A stretch of DNA of 64,000 bases from Bdellovibrionales bacterium (lineage in GTDB: Bacteria > Bdellovibrionota > Bdellovibrionia > Bdellovibrionales > UBA1609). The position numbers and the translations under genes are program-made. The stretch covers positions 1 to 64,000 of the forward strand of contig DAIDIG010000007.1 of the NCBI GenBank assembly GCA_027459485.1, read 5' to 3'. The notes under the pieces were generated by a model that made no database searches, had not been told where the DNA came from, and saw only the letters and a program-made list of their open reading frames with translations. Below, piece after piece: positions 45,763-54,728 of this stretch (position 1 is its first letter; each line of letters starts with the position of its first letter).

Positions 45763-46331
45763 TAGCGCGCCTTAAAGGCCAAGTGGTTCCAAACAGTGAT
45801 GAATCCGTGATTGTTGACGTCAACGGCGTCGGTTACGAAGTCTTCGTTTCTGAACACACGCGAATTGCGAGTTTAGACTCCGCCAGCGTGAATTTTTGGG
45901 TTCACACGCATGTTCGCGAAGATTCGTTTCAACTGTTCGGTTTCGCCTCTCGCGCTGAAAAGGATTTATTTATGTCGTTGAATAAAGTGAGCGGGATCGG
46001 CCCCAAAGTGGCGATGAAAATTATTTCGGGAGCGCCGCTCACTTCGATTGTCCAAATGATCGACGACGGTGACGTGCGTGGTCTTTCGAAATTGCCGAAA
46101 GTCGGCAAAAAAACGGCTGAGCAGATTGTTTTAGAGCTCAAAGGTAAGCTCGTACTTGAAAGCGAAGGTTCGCGGCCGATCGGGTTTTCATCTCGGGCCG
46201 ATATTGTTTCGGCGCTGATAAATTTGGGTTTTCGCCTGACGGACGTTGAAAAAGCCGTCGATCAAATGGACCCGTCGACTAATTTTGCCGACGGCGTGAG
46301 GCTCGGGCTCGCGACTCTCAGCAACTGCTAA
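45759..46331 (+). CDS. ruvA: Holliday junction branch migration protein RuvA
   Basis: A 190-residue junction-binding subunit. The OB-fold N-terminus ([22 protein letters not shown]) is followed by the paired helix-hairpin-helix motifs ([14 protein letters not shown] and [17 protein letters not shown]) and a short C-terminal domain III that contacts RuvB. It overlaps ruvC by 4 bp and lies 11 bp before ruvB. Confidence 0.97.
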   Translation: MIARLKGQVVPNSDESVIVDVNGVGYEVFVSEHTRIASLDSASVNFWVHTHVREDSFQLFGFASRAEKDLFMSLNKVSGIGPKVAMKIISGAPLTSIVQMIDDGDVRGLSKLPKVGKKTAEQIVLELKGKLVLESEGSRPIGFSSRADIVSALINLGFRLTDVEKAVDQMDPSTNFADGVRLGLATLSNC

Positions 46332-46342
46332 ATGGAGAGAAT

Positions 46343-47359
46343 ATGGATGTACAACAAGACTCGCAACGGATCGTACACGGCGAAAAAAAAGACGGCGATC
46401 TTCAACTTGATTTGAGTTTGCGGCCGAAAAGTTTTTCGGAATTCCCAGGGCAAGATAAAGTGAAGGAGAAATTACTCGTGTTCGTGCAGGCCGCCAAAGC
46501 CCGTGGCGAGCCGCTCGATCATGCGCTTTTTTGCGGCCCGCCGGGGCTGGGCAAAACGACGTTGGCGCACATTGTGGCCCACCACCTCGACGTCGAATTG
46601 AAAATTACATCGGGCCCTGCCCTCAATAGAAAGGGCGATTTGGCTGCCATTTTGACGAGCCTTCGCCCCAATGCCGTCTTGTTCATCGATGAGATCCATC
46701 GCCTTTCTAAAGACATCGAAGAATATCTTTACAGTGCGATGGAAGATTTCGCCCTCGATCTTGTGACGGGCGAAGGGCTTGGCGCACGCACGATGCGCTT
46801 TCAGCTCGCTCCGTTCACCTTGATCGGGGCCACGACACGAGCCGGATTGCTCAAAGCTCCGTTTCGCGATCGGTTCGGGATATTAGAACGGCTGAACTTT
46901 TATGATCGAAAATCGTTGGTGTCGATTTTAGACCGATCGGCGCGCCTACTTAAAGTATCGCTTAACACCGAAGGCGCGGAAGAGATTGCCCGGCGCAGTC
47001 GTGGTACGCCACGCATCGCCAACCGTTTGCTCCGACGGGTTCGCGATTACGCAGAAGTTCGCGGTAACGGCACCATTACCCCGGATCTCGCCCGCACGTC
47101 TCTTGATGAGCTTGAGGTTGATCGTTTGGGCCTTGATCAAATGGATCGAAAGATTCTTTGGCTTATCAAAGAAAAGTTTGATGGTGGCCCTGTCGGCATT
47201 GAAACATTGTCTTCGGCGCTCAGTGAAGAACCTGACACGATCGAAGAGGTTTACGAGCCGTATCTGATTCAAGAGGGGCTTTTGCAAAAAACCCCGCGTG
47301 GCCGAGTGATCACGCGTTTGGCAATTGAACATCTCGCGACGCTTACGGTGAGTTCGTAA
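46343..47359 (+). CDS. ruvB: Holliday junction branch migration helicase RuvB
   Basis: A 338-residue AAA+ motor. Walker A is GPPGLGKTT, Walker B is FIDEIHRL, sensor I is [10 protein letters not shown], and the arginine-finger/lid region has FRDRFG and a winged-helix C-terminus ([17 protein letters not shown]). It uses ATP to drive branch migration with RuvA. The last 17 bp overlap the convergent hypothetical gene. Confidence 0.98.
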   Translation: MDVQQDSQRIVHGEKKDGDLQLDLSLRPKSFSEFPGQDKVKEKLLVFVQAAKARGEPLDHALFCGPPGLGKTTLAHIVAHHLDVELKITSGPALNRKGDLAAILTSLRPNAVLFIDEIHRLSKDIEEYLYSAMEDFALDLVTGEGLGARTMRFQLAPFTLIGATTRAGLLKAPFRDRFGILERLNFYDRKSLVSILDRSARLLKVSLNTEGAEEIARRSRGTPRIANRLLRRVRDYAEVRGNGTITPDLARTSLDELEVDRLGLDQMDRKILWLIKEKFDGGPVGIETLSSALSEEPDTIEEVYEPYLIQEGLLQKTPRGRVITRLAIEHLATLTVSS

Positions 47360-48110
47360 ACCGAATATAAGCGGCGTGCTCGCCGAGCATCTGTTCGACA
47401 TAGGGGCGCAGGCGCGAGTCGACCGTTGTCTTTTTGAGGGTTTTGGTCGTTCGCACTTTCAGAAGGCCCAACTCATGCCTCAGCACTTCATGGCGGCCCG
47501 TCCAAGGGCCTTTTTGTAGAAAGTAGTAGAGCCGGTAATGCGTTAGCCCCATCGTGCGAATGAAGGCGCGCGATCGAGGGTCGAGCACAAAGCGCAGCTT
47601 CACTTTCCACTTGGTTGGGTCCACCCGTTGCGAAAAGATAAGCGAGGCAAACACGAGCTTGTATTGGGTTTCTTGATTTCGTACATACGGAAGGAGGTCG
47701 TTCGCTACGGCGATCACCACAAATGCTTGCACGGCTTCATGAATGACATCTGCAGCGGGGCTAGCGGATGCATACCCAATTCGTTCGTCGTCGGCCAGTG
47801 CCTGCTCAAGATAGACCCATTTCGAGAGTTGGATGGAAAGGCGGTCGGAGCGAAGCAACTCCGCCTTGATCAAGTCGTAAAAATTCGCGAGCCGCGCCGG
47901 CTCCACTTTTTTCGAGCCGAGCGGTAAAATTTCGAAGGCGTGCTTTTCGAAAATTTCTTCTAGCGGCCGCTCGATCGACATGTCGAATGACGTAAAATGG
48001 GTGAGAGTCTCGGCGCAGTCGTAATGTTCGAATGGAGTTTCAGTTACCGCCAGAACACTGATGCCAAAGAAAAATACAATGAATAATGATAATAAAGGCA
48101 GCGTGCGCAC
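47343..48110 (-). CDS. secreted hypothetical protein
   Basis: A 255-residue protein with an N-terminal signal peptide ([18 protein letters not shown]). The mature part is mixed helical, rich in Arg and aromatic residues, with one Cys. No family is recognised and no catalytic motif is obvious. It converges on ruvB (17-bp overlap) and is preceded by a small lipoprotein gene on the same strand, 22 bp away. Confidence 0.65.
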   Translation of the reverse strand: MRTLPLLSLFIVFFFGISVLAVTETPFEHYDCAETLTHFTSFDMSIERPLEEIFEKHAFEILPLGSKKVEPARLANFYDLIKAELLRSDRLSIQLSKWVYLEQALADDERIGYASASPAADVIHEAVQAFVVIAVANDLLPYVRNQETQYKLVFASLIFSQRVDPTKWKVKLRFVLDPRSRAFIRTMGLTHYRLYYFLQKGPWTGRHEVLRHELGLLKVRTTKTLKKTTVDSRLRPYVEQMLGEHAAYIRFTNSP

Positions 48111-48132
48111 GATTTCGCTATATCATGGATTA

Positions 48133-48414
48133 TCAGTACGGGTAGTTGCATTCGTAAGATGTCAGCGAATAAAAATCTCGCTGACCCACCTGTTCACATT
48201 GCTTAAAATAAAAAGGAACTTTTGGGCCTTTTTTATCTTGCGGTAAAGGTTCATCGACCGGAAAGCTATCGACAACATAGGCTGCCGGATTGGTCCGCGG
48301 TCCGCCGGGGTAATCCGAATCCATGTATTGATTGCCAGAGGCGCATCCGCAAAGAAATGCCGCCAAACCTGCCGCCGTCATGATGAAAAACAAACAGTGT
48401 CGAATTCTCATCAT
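48133..48414 (-). CDS. small lipoprotein
   Basis: About 93 residues. The start is chosen at the ATG pair (48414/48411) that begins a lipoprotein signal ending LCGC (Cys24). The mature part of ~70 residues is Pro/Tyr rich and ends YECNYPY. No family is recognised. It is probably co-transcribed with the secreted protein gene downstream. Confidence 0.65.
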   Translation of the reverse strand: MMRIRHCLFFIMTAAGLAAFLCGCASGNQYMDSDYPGGPRTNPAAYVVDSFPVDEPLPQDKKGPKVPFYFKQCEQVGQRDFYSLTSYECNYPY

Positions 48415-48581
48415 TACACGTATCGGAACGAGACACTTGAAAGTTAAGTGCGTAGACGGTATCACACACCTGTTGCTTTTGGGCGACAGCCGAAACTGGA
48501 CTGTTGAAATCTAATTACGGTAAAACGGGTTTTGAACGCTCCCGGGGATTGGCATCGAAATTGTATAGGTTAATAAGTTAA

Positions 48582-49484
48582 ATGTTTCTTCAACGAACCA
48601 TACGTCGACGAGCCGAGGTGAAGGGGATCGGGTTACATACCGGCCAACCGACTCGACTGACTTTTTGTCCAGCCCCCGTGAACACGGGCGTTTATTTTGT
48701 GCGGACTGATTTGCCGGGACGCCCGGCTCTAGCGGCGAAAGCCAATCACGTCCGCGCGACCCAATTGGCCACGACTCTTGGCGGCGATTACTTTTCAGTT
48801 TCAACTGTTGAGCATTGTCTTTCGACGTTAGCGGCGTTTCGCATCGATAATTTGATTATTGAGCTGGATGGACCTGAAATCCCGATCGGCGACGGCAGCG
48901 CTAAAATTTTTCTCGACGCTCTCGTCAATGCGGGGATGACCGAACAAGAACAGCCGCGAAAGTACATTTACATCAATCAGAACATTTATTTCGGCGACGA
49001 CAGCAAGTACGCCTACGTTGCGCCCTATAACGGTTTGAGAATTTCGTCGACGATTGAATTCCCTCATCCGAAAATCGGCCGGCAAACTCTGGATATCGAT
49101 ATCAATGAACAATCCTTCGGTCGCGATATTGCTCCTGCCCGCACCTTTGGGTTTTTGCGCGAAGTTGAAGCAATGCGCGCCAAAGGTCTAGCCCGAGGCG
49201 GCAGCATGGCGAACGCGATTGTTCTCGACTCCGAGGCGATTTTGAATCCTGAAGGATTGCGGTTTCATGACGAGTTTGTGCGTCACAAAGTACTGGATGC
49301 GCTCGGCGACCTAGTCACGCTGGGGCTTCCGCTAATGGGGCATGTCGTACTTTATAAGGCGGGTCATGACCTGATGAACCGTCTCGTAACGAAAATTCTG
49401 AATTCGACGGATCATTTCCGTGTCATTGAATTGGGAGCAGACCTCCCTGACAATCCGCTTGAAGACCAATATCTTTGGGCATAG
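48582..49484 (+). CDS. lpxC: UDP-3-O-acyl-N-acetylglucosamine deacetylase
   Basis: A 300-residue zinc enzyme for the committed step of lipid A synthesis. Zinc ligands are His78 (VSTVEHCLSTL), His235 and Asp239 (HDEFVRHKVLDALGD); the catalytic His262 is in YKAGHDL. Length matches the family. The start overlaps nothing upstream. Its presence shows that the organism makes lipid A-based LPS. Confidence 0.97.
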   Translation: MFLQRTIRRRAEVKGIGLHTGQPTRLTFCPAPVNTGVYFVRTDLPGRPALAAKANHVRATQLATTLGGDYFSVSTVEHCLSTLAAFRIDNLIIELDGPEIPIGDGSAKIFLDALVNAGMTEQEQPRKYIYINQNIYFGDDSKYAYVAPYNGLRISSTIEFPHPKIGRQTLDIDINEQSFGRDIAPARTFGFLREVEAMRAKGLARGGSMANAIVLDSEAILNPEGLRFHDEFVRHKVLDALGDLVTLGLPLMGHVVLYKAGHDLMNRLVTKILNSTDHFRVIELGADLPDNPLEDQYLWA

Positions 49485-49558
49485 TATCTCCCCCTGCAAA
49501 GTAACCGAACATCATGCTTAAAGCAGGCTTTTTGCCGGCGCATGAAAGGGGAGCAATT

Positions 49559-50665
49559 ATGATTATCGGCGTACCGAGAGAGATTAAAATTGGCGAAAAT
49601 CGCGTGGGTCTTACCGACGCGTCCGTGCGACAACTGGTGCTCGAAGGGCATACAGTCTATGTCGAAAAGGATGCGGGCGTCGGCAGCCACATTTCGAATG
49701 AATCCTATGAAAAGGTGGGCGCGAAAATCTTGCCGACCGCCAAAGACGTCTGGGGTGAAGCGCAGATGATCGTGAAGGTGAAAGAGCCTCTACCCGAAGA
49801 ATATGATCTCATGCGCGACGGCCTTATTCTTTATACATATTTGCATTTGGCGCCGGAGCCGAAGCTGACCAAAGCTCTCTGCGATAAAAAAGTAAAAGCG
49901 ATTGCCTACGAAACCATTCAGTTACCGGATGGCAGCTTGCCACTTCTCACGCCGATGAGCGAAGTCGCCGGCAGAATGGCCACGCAAATCGGCGCGACGT
50001 ATTTGCAAAAAGATCGCGGCGGAATGGGCGTCCTTCTTGGCGGAGTCACCGGTGTTGAGCGCGCGCACGTCACCATTTTGGGTGGGGGTGTTGTCGGTAT
50101 CAACTCGGCGAAAATGGCGATCGGGCTCGGCGCCGACGTAACGATACTCGACGTGAACCATAAGCGGCTCGAGTATCTAGACGATGTCTTTCAGGGGCGA
50201 ATCCATACGCTTTATTCGAATACGCACAACATTGAGCAATCGGTATTTCGCTCGCATCTCGTCATTGGCGGGGTTTTGATCACCGGTCATCGCGCGCCGA
50301 AACTTGTAACTAAAGAAATGGTCTCGCGCATGATGAAGGGCTCCGTCATAGTGGATGTGGCCGTCGATCAAGGCGGTTGTATCGAGACCTGCCGACCGAC
50401 ATCGCACTTGCAACCAACGTATGAAGTGGATGGCGTGATTCATTACGCCGTACCGAATATGCCCGGAGCTGTGGCGAGAACGTCGACGTACGCACTTAAT
50501 AATGCGACTTACAAATATTGTTCGATGCTTGCTCGTTATGGCGTCGAAGAAGCCGTGAAAAAAGACCATGCGCTGTATCTCGGTCTCAACGTGTACAATG
50601 GTTATGTCGCCTATGAGCCAGTTGCACGAGATCTCGGCATGGAGTATCGGCCGTTTAAAGTATAG
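49559..50665 (+). CDS. ald: alanine dehydrogenase
   Basis: About 368 residues, NAD-dependent reversible deamination of alanine to pyruvate and ammonia. The N-terminus IIGVPREIKIGENRVGLT, the substrate-binding region GLILYTYLHLAPE and the NAD motif VTILGGGVVGINSAKMA are all present, as is VAVDQGGCIET. The ATG at 49559 follows GGGGAG, so the in-frame ATG at 49514 is not used. Confidence 0.96.
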   Translation: MIIGVPREIKIGENRVGLTDASVRQLVLEGHTVYVEKDAGVGSHISNESYEKVGAKILPTAKDVWGEAQMIVKVKEPLPEEYDLMRDGLILYTYLHLAPEPKLTKALCDKKVKAIAYETIQLPDGSLPLLTPMSEVAGRMATQIGATYLQKDRGGMGVLLGGVTGVERAHVTILGGGVVGINSAKMAIGLGADVTILDVNHKRLEYLDDVFQGRIHTLYSNTHNIEQSVFRSHLVIGGVLITGHRAPKLVTKEMVSRMMKGSVIVDVAVDQGGCIETCRPTSHLQPTYEVDGVIHYAVPNMPGAVARTSTYALNNATYKYCSMLARYGVEEAVKKDHALYLGLNVYNGYVAYEPVARDLGMEYRPFKV

Positions 50666-50717
50666 ACCATCGTTCCGTACTCAAAATGAGACGATTCTTA
50701 CCTGTTGAATGGCATGG

Positions 50718-50743
50718 CCCTTGCTCCTTTTAGGGAGCAAGGG
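50718..50743 (+). promoter_or_regulatory. hairpin enclosing the ribosome binding site of the downstream gene
   Basis: CCCTTGCTCC (50718-50727) pairs perfectly with GGAGCAAGGG (50734-50743) over a 6-nt loop. The best Shine-Dalgarno sequence (AAGGGGG, 50739-50745) lies in the 3' arm, 6 nt before the GTG at 50752. No T-run follows, so it is not a typical terminator. It could limit translation initiation. Confidence 0.7.
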
Positions 50744-50751
50744 GGTGTGCT

Positions 50752-52152
50752 GTGTTTAATCACCTAGGTAAACCGATTCGTCTGTTGAAATTAATTGCGG
50801 CGTCAGCCATTTCGACAGTTCTACTTGTCTCATTTCAAAACTGCAGCAGCGGATTCTCAGTCTCAGCTCAACTTAATTCATCGAGTAGTTCGAACGGCGG
50901 CAACGGAAACGGCGGCAATGGAGGTTCGGGTTCGGACCAAATGCGCCAGTGGCCCGACACGACGTCCGGCATTCACATTTTTCACGACCAAGTGAATCTC
51001 GCGAACTTTTCTCAGGCTCAGATTCAGTTCATTGCCACTCATTACGCAGGTGTACAGAAGATATCCGCAAACGATGCTGCCACGATTCGAAAAATTAATC
51101 CGAATTTTTTAGTTCTTCATTATCGATTGGGTCTCGGTCTCGGCTATCAACTGCCGTCATCTAACTGTACTCCGAATGGACACGACATCCAAATCCTAGT
51201 CGGTAACAACTGGGTCCCCGAGTGGCCGGGTGACAGCATTGTCCAACCGCAATGGCTTTTTGGCTTTAATGGTTCGCCTAGGGTCTACAGTTGCACGAAC
51301 GGTTGGTACATTATGAATATTGCAAACCCGAGTTATGAAACGTGGTGGCTCGGCCAAGTTCGATCCCAACTCGCGGCGAATAATGACGACGGAATTTTTA
51401 TGGATAGCTTCAGCATCCCGAATTTTTTTGGTTCTTCAAACTTCTCGCCGAATTTGCCAACTGTAGATACCTCGTTCGAGGACAATTGGGCCATGATGAT
51501 GAAAAACTGGCTGATTTTTCTCAAAGCACATTTGCCTGGAGTCTACCTTGTGCCGAATGTTGGCTCGTGGATAACCGGACGCGACCACACCGATATTGTC
51601 GTCCCAGCGGACGGTATGATGGTTGAACAGTTCGCCCTGCCGAATGAATCTGGAACTTACGCCGAAAGCGATTGGCAGCTCGAGATGAACCGTATTTTAA
51701 TGGCTGTAGCACGCAATCAGGCGATCATCGGGCAAACCTACGTGTCGTCTGAAAAAAACAGAATGTTCGCAGTCGGCAGCTACCTGCTCATAAAAGGCAC
51801 GCGAACATATTTGAGCGTCAATAATACAATGGGGCCGGAATGGTACCCCGAATACGATATTCCTATTGGTGCTGCGACCGAGAGCGCCGGGGGTTCCATT
51901 CAAGATCTTTTTGATGCAACGGTCGGCGTTTATCGGCGCAATTTCTCTAACGGGTTTGTGCTGGTGAATCCAAGTGCTACTTCGATTAATGTCCCGCTCG
52001 GCGGCATTTATTATTTGGCACAGACAACGCCCGACGGAGTTCTCACGGTCAATTCAAGCGGGCAAGAGGCCGGCACAATCAGTTATGCGATGGTGAACTC
52101 GGTGACCTTAAGCGACCACTCGGCGGCGGTCCTTTTTAATTCGCACCCTTAG
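50752..52152 (+). CDS. lipoprotein with glycoside-hydrolase-like (GHL15-type) domain
   Basis: A 466-residue protein starting with GTG. The lipobox-like SFQNC places Cys31 as the lipidation site; FQNC is a form I associate with Bdellovibrio lipoproteins. A Ser/Gly/Asn linker follows. From ~residue 65 the sequence resembles hypothetical glycosyl hydrolases of TIM-barrel type: IHIFHDQVNLANFSQAQIQF, LVLHYRLG, NNDDGIFMDSF (possible catalytic Asp) and a late barrel strand DGMMVEQF. The substrate is unknown. An unusual hairpin covers its ribosome binding site. Confidence 0.7.
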   Translation: MFNHLGKPIRLLKLIAASAISTVLLVSFQNCSSGFSVSAQLNSSSSSNGGNGNGGNGGSGSDQMRQWPDTTSGIHIFHDQVNLANFSQAQIQFIATHYAGVQKISANDAATIRKINPNFLVLHYRLGLGLGYQLPSSNCTPNGHDIQILVGNNWVPEWPGDSIVQPQWLFGFNGSPRVYSCTNGWYIMNIANPSYETWWLGQVRSQLAANNDDGIFMDSFSIPNFFGSSNFSPNLPTVDTSFEDNWAMMMKNWLIFLKAHLPGVYLVPNVGSWITGRDHTDIVVPADGMMVEQFALPNESGTYAESDWQLEMNRILMAVARNQAIIGQTYVSSEKNRMFAVGSYLLIKGTRTYLSVNNTMGPEWYPEYDIPIGAATESAGGSIQDLFDATVGVYRRNFSNGFVLVNPSATSINVPLGGIYYLAQTTPDGVLTVNSSGQEAGTISYAMVNSVTLSDHSAAVLFNSHP

Positions 52153-52167
52153 ATTTGAGCCGCGCAC

Positions 52168-52914
52168 TTAAAGCTGAAGACCGATGTTCCCCCAAATTTC
52201 AGTTCGTACGCAGGGCACACCGTTCGCCCGAAGTCGCGCGACAACCTCGGGGTGTGGATGCCCATATTTAGCTTTACGAGCTGACGCGATCGCGATTTTG
52301 AGCGACGGCAAACGGCGGAGCAGCGTTTCACTCGTGCTGGTACGGCTGCCGTGGTGACCGGCGACTAAAATCTGAACCGGCGGCAGGTTCAGCAGGCGCT
52401 TTGACCAAACGGTTTCGGCATCAGCGGTGCTGTCACCCGGTATAAGAATGGCGCGATCGGGCCCATAGATTACAAACACCCGACTGAATTCATTGTGCCC
52501 CCTAAATTTGCGATTGATTCGGGGAGTGATCTCGACAACTTTCACTTCGTTTGTGGCGAGGTCTGCATGGCATCGCCGAACACTCGCGACCAGCCGCTTT
52601 TTTCTTTGGTTCATCGGATCGAGTGGCGGAGCGGCATCGCACAAGTGCGGCAGGTGCCTTGAGCCCCACGGCAAAAATTTAATGTGATCCATGTCGCTGT
52701 GAGAGAGATAAACGCGATTGATTTTGTTGCGGCAGAATCGCAAAACGGGAGGCAGCCACCGTTCGCCTCCCATATCAAAATGCAGGCACGTACTGTTGGT
52801 GACAACCGTGACCCATTGGCCTTGGCCGATATCCCAGACGACCGCGAACGGATGAATCTCGGGCGCGATCGGCGACGAAATGGCAATCAATATGGCCGCT
52901 ACGAGTTTGCGCAT
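52168..52914 (-). CDS. ComEC/Rec2 metallo-beta-lactamase domain protein (split ComEC)
   Basis: About 248 residues. The start at 52914 begins a signal-like hydrophobic segment (LVAAILIAISS). It shows the ComEC C-terminal pattern: VWDIGQGQWVTVV, the metal motif HSDMDH, ILIPGDSTADAETVW, VAGHHGSRTSTSETLL, and YGHPHPEVVARLRANG. In other bacteria this domain is fused to the ComEC channel and is thought to process incoming DNA. It overlaps the membrane-domain gene upstream by 16 bp. A membrane anchor and periplasmic position are likely. Confidence 0.8.
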   Translation of the reverse strand: MRKLVAAILIAISSPIAPEIHPFAVVWDIGQGQWVTVVTNSTCLHFDMGGERWLPPVLRFCRNKINRVYLSHSDMDHIKFLPWGSRHLPHLCDAAPPLDPMNQRKKRLVASVRRCHADLATNEVKVVEITPRINRKFRGHNEFSRVFVIYGPDRAILIPGDSTADAETVWSKRLLNLPPVQILVAGHHGSRTSTSETLLRRLPSLKIAIASARKAKYGHPHPEVVARLRANGVPCVRTEIWGNIGLQL

Positions 52915-53783
52915 GCGAAAACCTCGTAGCGGCGGGCGCGGCGGGTAAACCAAAGCCCGAATGCCAGCGTCGCGATCAGGTAGAGCCAAAGAAATATAAG
53001 CGAAGGGTGCGCCGTCGCATCAGCGGGGCCAAACGCTCGGTTCAGAGTGCGAATAAAATATTCGTATGCCCACCAAAGCGGGTCGATAAGTCGGTGAAGA
53101 ACGGGAAATATAAAGACGGCAAAACAGGGCGGGATCAACACGGCAATAAGTACCGGTCGAGCCAGCCATTCAACGATTGCGGCTGGAGACTGAACATTCC
53201 AAAAAAAGATCGGATACAGCATCAGCAAGAATAACCAGGGTCGCCACCGGCCAAACGCCACACATCGGGCGCATGTGGCTGCGATCCACCCGATTAAAAA
53301 ACCAATCGACGCGCCAAATTGGGGGAAGACGATGATCGTCAGAATACCAGCGGCCGTTGATGAGTAAATCGGTGGCCACCCCCACTTTTCACTCCAGGCC
53401 GTTTTTTGCACGAATAGCTGAAGGCATGTGCGAACGATGGCCGGACACAACTGTGTAGCCAATGAATATTGAATGAGCATGATCGGCATAATGATAGAGC
53501 CAAGAATCGATCGTCGATTGAAATAAAGCGCGAGTAAAATTTCGAGCCAGACGATCTGTAATGATGAAACCATGATCAGGCGAACGTCGGAATTGTTTCG
53601 CTTGCGAGATTTGGCCGATTCGCCGCACACGACTATTTTATAATACATTTCCGTCGAGCCGACTGACTCAAACCGTTCGGCGCAAACTCGATGGGACACA
53701 GTTGAAAATTTTGATAAAAAATTGTGCAGGTAGGTGTTTGAAAAAAACAAAATTATGGCGAGTACCAGCGTGTATTTCCACAT
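52899..53783 (-). CDS. ComEC/Rec2 membrane (competence) domain protein (split ComEC)
   Basis: A 294-residue polytopic membrane protein. It resembles the ComEC competence domain: MVSSLQIVWLEILLALYF aligns with the usual HLxxISGxH segment (His and Gly lost), LCPAIVRTCLQLF with PSxxRAxxM, FPQFGASIGFLIGWIAA with the PxxxxSxGFxLS segment, and SPAAIVEWLARPV with the terminal motif. The N-terminal OB-like domain is reduced to ~70 residues. With the adjacent metallo-beta-lactamase gene it makes a two-piece ComEC for DNA uptake. Confidence 0.65.
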   Translation of the reverse strand: MWKYTLVLAIILFFSNTYLHNFLSKFSTVSHRVCAERFESVGSTEMYYKIVVCGESAKSRKRNNSDVRLIMVSSLQIVWLEILLALYFNRRSILGSIIMPIMLIQYSLATQLCPAIVRTCLQLFVQKTAWSEKWGWPPIYSSTAAGILTIIVFPQFGASIGFLIGWIAATCARCVAFGRWRPWLFLLMLYPIFFWNVQSPAAIVEWLARPVLIAVLIPPCFAVFIFPVLHRLIDPLWWAYEYFIRTLNRAFGPADATAHPSLIFLWLYLIATLAFGLWFTRRARRYEVFACANS

Positions 53784-54074
53784 AACCGAAGCGGAATAAG
53801 CATTTTCCTTGCCAAATCCATCTACTGTTAAACTTGACAGGAAATTTCATTTTTTCCGAGAATGTCCGAATTTCGGGCAGGCACTATTTAAGAAAGTGAA
53901 TTTGGTAAATCTTACACAGTCGACAATTTTACAAATATACGTGTAATATCAAATACTTAATAGTGCGCATAAATTACGCAATTCGTTCTAACCTTTGCCC
54001 GACAATAGGTCCATGGTCGAGTCGGACAATTACTCCACAAAACCTGTGGATAACTTTTGCGGAGAACGAATGAA
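53784..54074. other. AT-rich intergenic region with a DnaA box
   Basis: No gene is visible. The region is AT-rich and carries one perfect DnaA box (TGTGGATAA, 54045-54053) and a short inverted repeat CCGAA-T-TTCGG (53866-53876). It holds the promoters of the divergent ComEC and TPR-lipoprotein genes. Confidence 0.5.
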
Positions 54075-54698
54075 TTGGTTAACCTTTTACTTATGGGGAC
54101 GCTGAGATTTTTGATTGGGTTTAGTATCGGGCTTGCGATGCTTTCAAGTTGTGCACAGAAGCCTGCCCAACAGTCGGATGATTTGACGAAGATGTATTTT
54201 CGCAATCAGCGTCGTGAGCAGCTGGCGGAACGAAATAGCTTTCAAAGCGTATTGAAGAATGCCCGCCGTGTGGAGCACGCACGAGTGATGCGAGAGTACC
54301 CACTACCGAACCCGTTGACTGAAGAATCGTTGTACACACGCGTGATCAGCGCTTATCAATTGCGCGAATTAGGCGCGCTCGATTATTACGTCGGGCAATT
54401 TGTATATCGCTACCCGCAAAGCGTCTTTGCTGACAGTGCTCTTTATTTGCGCGGCGAAATGTCGTTGATAATGGGGATGACTCCTGAAGCGTTACGGGAT
54501 TTCGAACGAATCATAGCGCAATATCCAACCGGCAAAAAATATGTTGCGGCACTTTACGGCAAAGCGGTTTGTTACCGCAATTTGCAGTTATACAATTACG
54601 CCGAACAGGTGCTCCGGCAGTTGAAAAAGGAATTTCCCGGTAGCCCTGAGGTAATGAGAGCTAGTTTAGAAGAAAAGATGATAGCGGCTGCGCATTAG
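54075..54698 (+). CDS. TPR lipoprotein, BamD/YbgF-like
   Basis: About 207 residues. A TTG at 54075 with GGAG upstream, or an ATG at 54093, starts a lipoprotein signal ending LSSC (Cys26 from the TTG). TPR-type repeats follow (YYVGQFVYRYPQSVFADSALYLRGEM, ALRDFERIIAQYPTGKKYVAALY, YAEQVLRQLKKEFPGSPE), the pattern of outer-membrane lipoprotein BamD and of YbgF. It is short for BamD (~245 residues). The LysM gene follows 30 bp later. Confidence 0.75.
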   Translation: MVNLLLMGTLRFLIGFSIGLAMLSSCAQKPAQQSDDLTKMYFRNQRREQLAERNSFQSVLKNARRVEHARVMREYPLPNPLTEESLYTRVISAYQLRELGALDYYVGQFVYRYPQSVFADSALYLRGEMSLIMGMTPEALRDFERIIAQYPTGKKYVAALYGKAVCYRNLQLYNYAEQVLRQLKKEFPGSPEVMRASLEEKMIAAAH

Positions 54699-54728
54699 TG
54701 CGGCTGTAGCGACAGAACGCCAACAAGG

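Noticed and set aside
54045-54053. perfect DnaA box as a sign of a replication origin
   Set aside because: Only one box is visible, and no dnaA, dnaN or gyr genes are near. It may be chance or a DnaA-regulated promoter.
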